From: JBFWWW01 sp050245975
GTDB lineage: Bacteria; Pseudomonadota; Alphaproteobacteria; Rhizobiales; Hyphomicrobiaceae
NCBI GenBank assembly: GCA_050245975.1
Contig: JBFWWW010000184.1
Coordinates: forward strand, 1-8,033
DNA length: 8,033 nt
Direction of reading: 5' to 3'
The translations under genes were made by a program, and so were the position numbers. This document shows positions 6,938 to 8,033 of the stretch, one piece after another. The stretch's first letter is position 1; every line of letters begins with the position of its first letter. The notes beneath the pieces are model-generated. The model was not told where the DNA came from. It did no database searches and worked only from the letters and a program-made list of their open reading frames with translations.

Positions 6938-7792
6938 TCAGCCCTTCAAAAGACGATTGGCTATCCTCGACGCAAGAACACGCGCGGCAGGGGACGGATT
7001 CGAGCAAGCAAACATCAAAGTAAACAGCACTCGCCCTTGGTCTTTAAGCTGCATCCGATTTTTTGCAACGAGTGGAAAAGCTGTTCTTAGGCGAGCCTGG
7101 AAATGATCCTCGATCAGGCCAACATCCACCACCTTCTCGACGCTTTCAATTGTGCCGAACAACCCGTCTTCCTCGACGCGACGGTACCAGCGCGTGCGCC
7201 ATTCGTTGCTGCCCAAAGATCGGTCCAACCGATCACTCCAGGCCTTCGACATCTTCCCTGACTTCGTGGCCATGCGGTTCAAAGCGAGGCCGGTCGGCAC
7301 CAGATACCAGAAATCGATGATAGGGCATGCAGCGACGGCCTCGACGGTCTCCCAATCAAGCTGCATGCCAAAGGGATCTGCGAAGACGACGGCGCGGTTC
7401 CGCTTCACGTTGAGGTTGGCAACTATGCGCGGCAATTCCACGTTCACGTCGCCCGGGTGAAAATGCATCCGGTTCGCCAAATCAGGCCGCAACTTCGTAA
7501 GCCGCGTCTGCAGCTGCGCCAATGATTGTTTCGATTTATCGATGAAGTGATAGCGCTGGAAAGGCACCTCAAGTTCGACGGCGCGTTGCGCCGAACCGCG
7601 CATAAATTCCCGCGCTCCAATCATAGATAGCTGATCGTCGTTTTCCTTCAGCTTCTGGGAGCCATTGCCACAGAATGCGTCGATGTAGACCAGCTCAAAG
7701 TTCTTGTTCTTCAGTGCTGTTTGATACGCCTTCAGGTACTTTGAGACGCAATCGAGCTTCTTCGCCGACCAGGCTCCGCCAAATTCCCTCAT
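6938..7792 (-). CDS. tcmP: Three-Cys-motif partner protein TcmP
   Basis: The 284-aa protein has the TcmP family look: a start of the form FGGAWSAKKLDCVSKYL at 4-20, then YIDAFCGNG at 36-44, FID at 83-85, PGDVN at 113-117, FADPFGMQLDW at 137-147, and a C-terminal FTLMFACSNP at 257-266. The order glycine-rich DAFCGNG, acidic Asp85, and DPFG at 139-142 resembles motif I, the beta-2 acid and motif IV of class I SAM-dependent methyltransferases; enzyme activity is inference. The ATG at 7790-7792 is chosen over an in-frame TTG at 7814-7816 because AGGGGA (7799-7804) lies 6 nt upstream and because family members start near the FGG motif. Base composition is clearly less GC-rich than in ileS or lspA, suggesting recent acquisition. 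It is the first gene of a two-gene unit with the DUF5131 gene. Confidence 0.92.
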   Translation of the reverse strand: MREFGGAWSAKKLDCVSKYLKAYQTALKNKNFELVYIDAFCGNGSQKLKENDDQLSMIGAREFMRGSAQRAVELEVPFQRYHFIDKSKQSLAQLQTRLTKLRPDLANRMHFHPGDVNVELPRIVANLNVKRNRAVVFADPFGMQLDWETVEAVAACPIIDFWYLVPTGLALNRMATKSGKMSKAWSDRLDRSLGSNEWRTRWYRRVEEDGLFGTIESVEKVVDVGLIEDHFQARLRTAFPLVAKNRMQLKDQGRVLFTLMFACSNPSPAARVLASRIANRLLKG

Positions 7793-7897
7793 GGGAAATC
7801 CCCTAAATATATTCAAAGCAATAGAAGTTCACTTTTTGTTCTTAGGTGAATTCGCGCCCTCCGTAAAGGCCATTCAGTGGGCTCTCCGCAGGCTTTT
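7793..7897 (-). promoter_or_regulatory. AT-rich leader between ribF and tcmP, presumed cassette promoter region
   Basis: This 105-bp gap is the only noncoding stretch upstream of the tcmP-DUF5131 unit, and its tcmP-proximal 60 bp are strikingly AT-rich for this window. It includes the strong Shine-Dalgarno AGGGGA at 7799-7804. A TATATT hexamer (7806-7811) looks like a -10 box, but it is so close to the start that transcription from it would begin at or after the ribosome site, so I do not assign it. No clean -35/-10 pair was found. A promoter somewhere in this gap, or read-through from ribF, is inferred from layout only. Confidence 0.4.
7799..7804 (-). promoter_or_regulatory. Shine-Dalgarno site that fixes the tcmP start
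   Basis: AGGGGA on the minus strand lies 6 nt before the ATG at 7790-7792. This spacing supports the ATG rather than the upstream in-frame TTG, which would place the site inside the coding region. Confidence 0.75.
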
Positions 7898-8033
7898 TCA
7901 GCGCGCCGGGGCGAAGCGGGCCATGGGATCGTCGCGGTCGGCGGCGGCGAGGATGGCGCGCGCGGCGTCGCAGTCGGCCGCCATCTGCACCTTGAGGTCG
8001 TCCGGGTTCGTGAAGGCGCGGTCGCCGCGCAGG
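7898..8033 (-). CDS. ribF: C-terminal end of probable riboflavin kinase / FAD synthetase (partial)
   Basis: An open frame enters from the right edge and ends at TGA (7900-7898), giving 44 visible residues that begin LRGDRAFTNPDDLKVQM. The pattern LRG-x-x-x-F-x-x-x-x-x-L-x-x-Q-x-x-x-D-x-x-x-A-R fits the very C-terminus of RibF, the bifunctional enzyme that phosphorylates riboflavin to FMN and adenylylates FMN to FAD. Support also comes from position: ribF-ileS-lspA is a widespread gene order, and ileS-lspA follow on the same strand. The rest of the protein is outside the window, so the name rests on a short tail plus context. Codon use is GC-rich like the housekeeping genes. A tail of about 15 residues after the usual family end (ADRDDPMARFAPAR) looks like a variable extension. 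Confidence 0.72.
   Translation of the reverse strand, partial: LRGDRAFTNPDDLKVQMAADCDAARAILAAADRDDPMARFAPAR

Noticed and set aside
7806..7811. TATATT as a -10 promoter box for tcmP
   Set aside because: It would start transcription at or beyond the Shine-Dalgarno site, and no good -35 lies 16-18 bp upstream.
7793..7816. TTG start at 7816 for tcmP, adding 8 residues
   Set aside because: It would translate through the strong Shine-Dalgarno site; the ATG at 7792 has ideal spacing and fits the family N-terminus.
6119..7834. 7-bp direct repeat TTCACTT at 6119-6125 and 7828-7834 flanking the cassette, like a target-site duplication
   Set aside because: A shared 7-mer between two short flanks is likely enough by chance, the copies are not at the cassette ends, and there is no transposase or terminal inverted repeat.
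7862..7897. Intrinsic terminator after ribF
   Set aside because: Partly complementary arms (AAAGCC and GGCCTTT) are separated by a long loop and need a bulge; too weak to call.

Overview
The window looks like chromosome of a high-GC alphaproteobacterium, probably Hyphomicrobiales (Rhizobiales). The reasons are the strong G/C bias at third codon positions, the ribF / ileS / lspA housekeeping linkage followed by a small lipoprotein and an M16 peptidase, and the form of the IleS C-terminus. The genus cannot be named from the sequence. All eight supported genes lie on the minus strand, so the text below follows transcription from high to low coordinates.

At the right edge is the last 44 codons of a gene that fits ribF (riboflavin kinase / FAD synthetase). 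A 105-bp AT-rich gap follows, then a compact two-gene unit: tcmP (three-Cys-motif partner protein, 7792-6938) and a DUF5131 / phage Gp37-Gp68 family gene (6933-6139), separated by 4 bp. This unit is visibly less GC-rich than its surroundings. It sits between ribF and the rest of the classic ribF-ileS-lspA cluster, as expected of an acquired accessory cassette. TcmP shows class I methyltransferase-like motifs. The DUF5131 protein carries three N-terminal cysteines resembling a widely spaced radical-SAM cluster. The pair is known as a co-occurring family pair, but I know of no established function. It is the candidate undescribed system here, most plausibly nucleic-acid or other modification, or phage-related defence or counter-defence.

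Downstream lie a LysE/RhtB-type amino-acid exporter (6104-5472), a full-length isoleucyl-tRNA synthetase ileS (5328-2263) and lspA (2260-1724), which is probably translationally coupled to ileS. Next come a small predicted lipoprotein (1620-1165), which would be a substrate of LspA and may be BamF-like, and the N-terminal two thirds of an exported M16 zinc peptidase (969 to the left edge). The lspA-lipoprotein-M16 run concerns envelope and lipoprotein biogenesis.

Noncoding space is small: 970-1164 (short tandem repeat, GC hairpin, weak promoter-like site), 1621-1723 (12-bp palindrome), 5329-5471 (imperfect tandem repeat, bulged hairpin) and 7793-7897 (AT-rich leader of the cassette). No tRNA, rRNA, CRISPR array, insertion sequence or integrase was seen. 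Long plus-strand open frames are antisense shadows of the high-GC genes.
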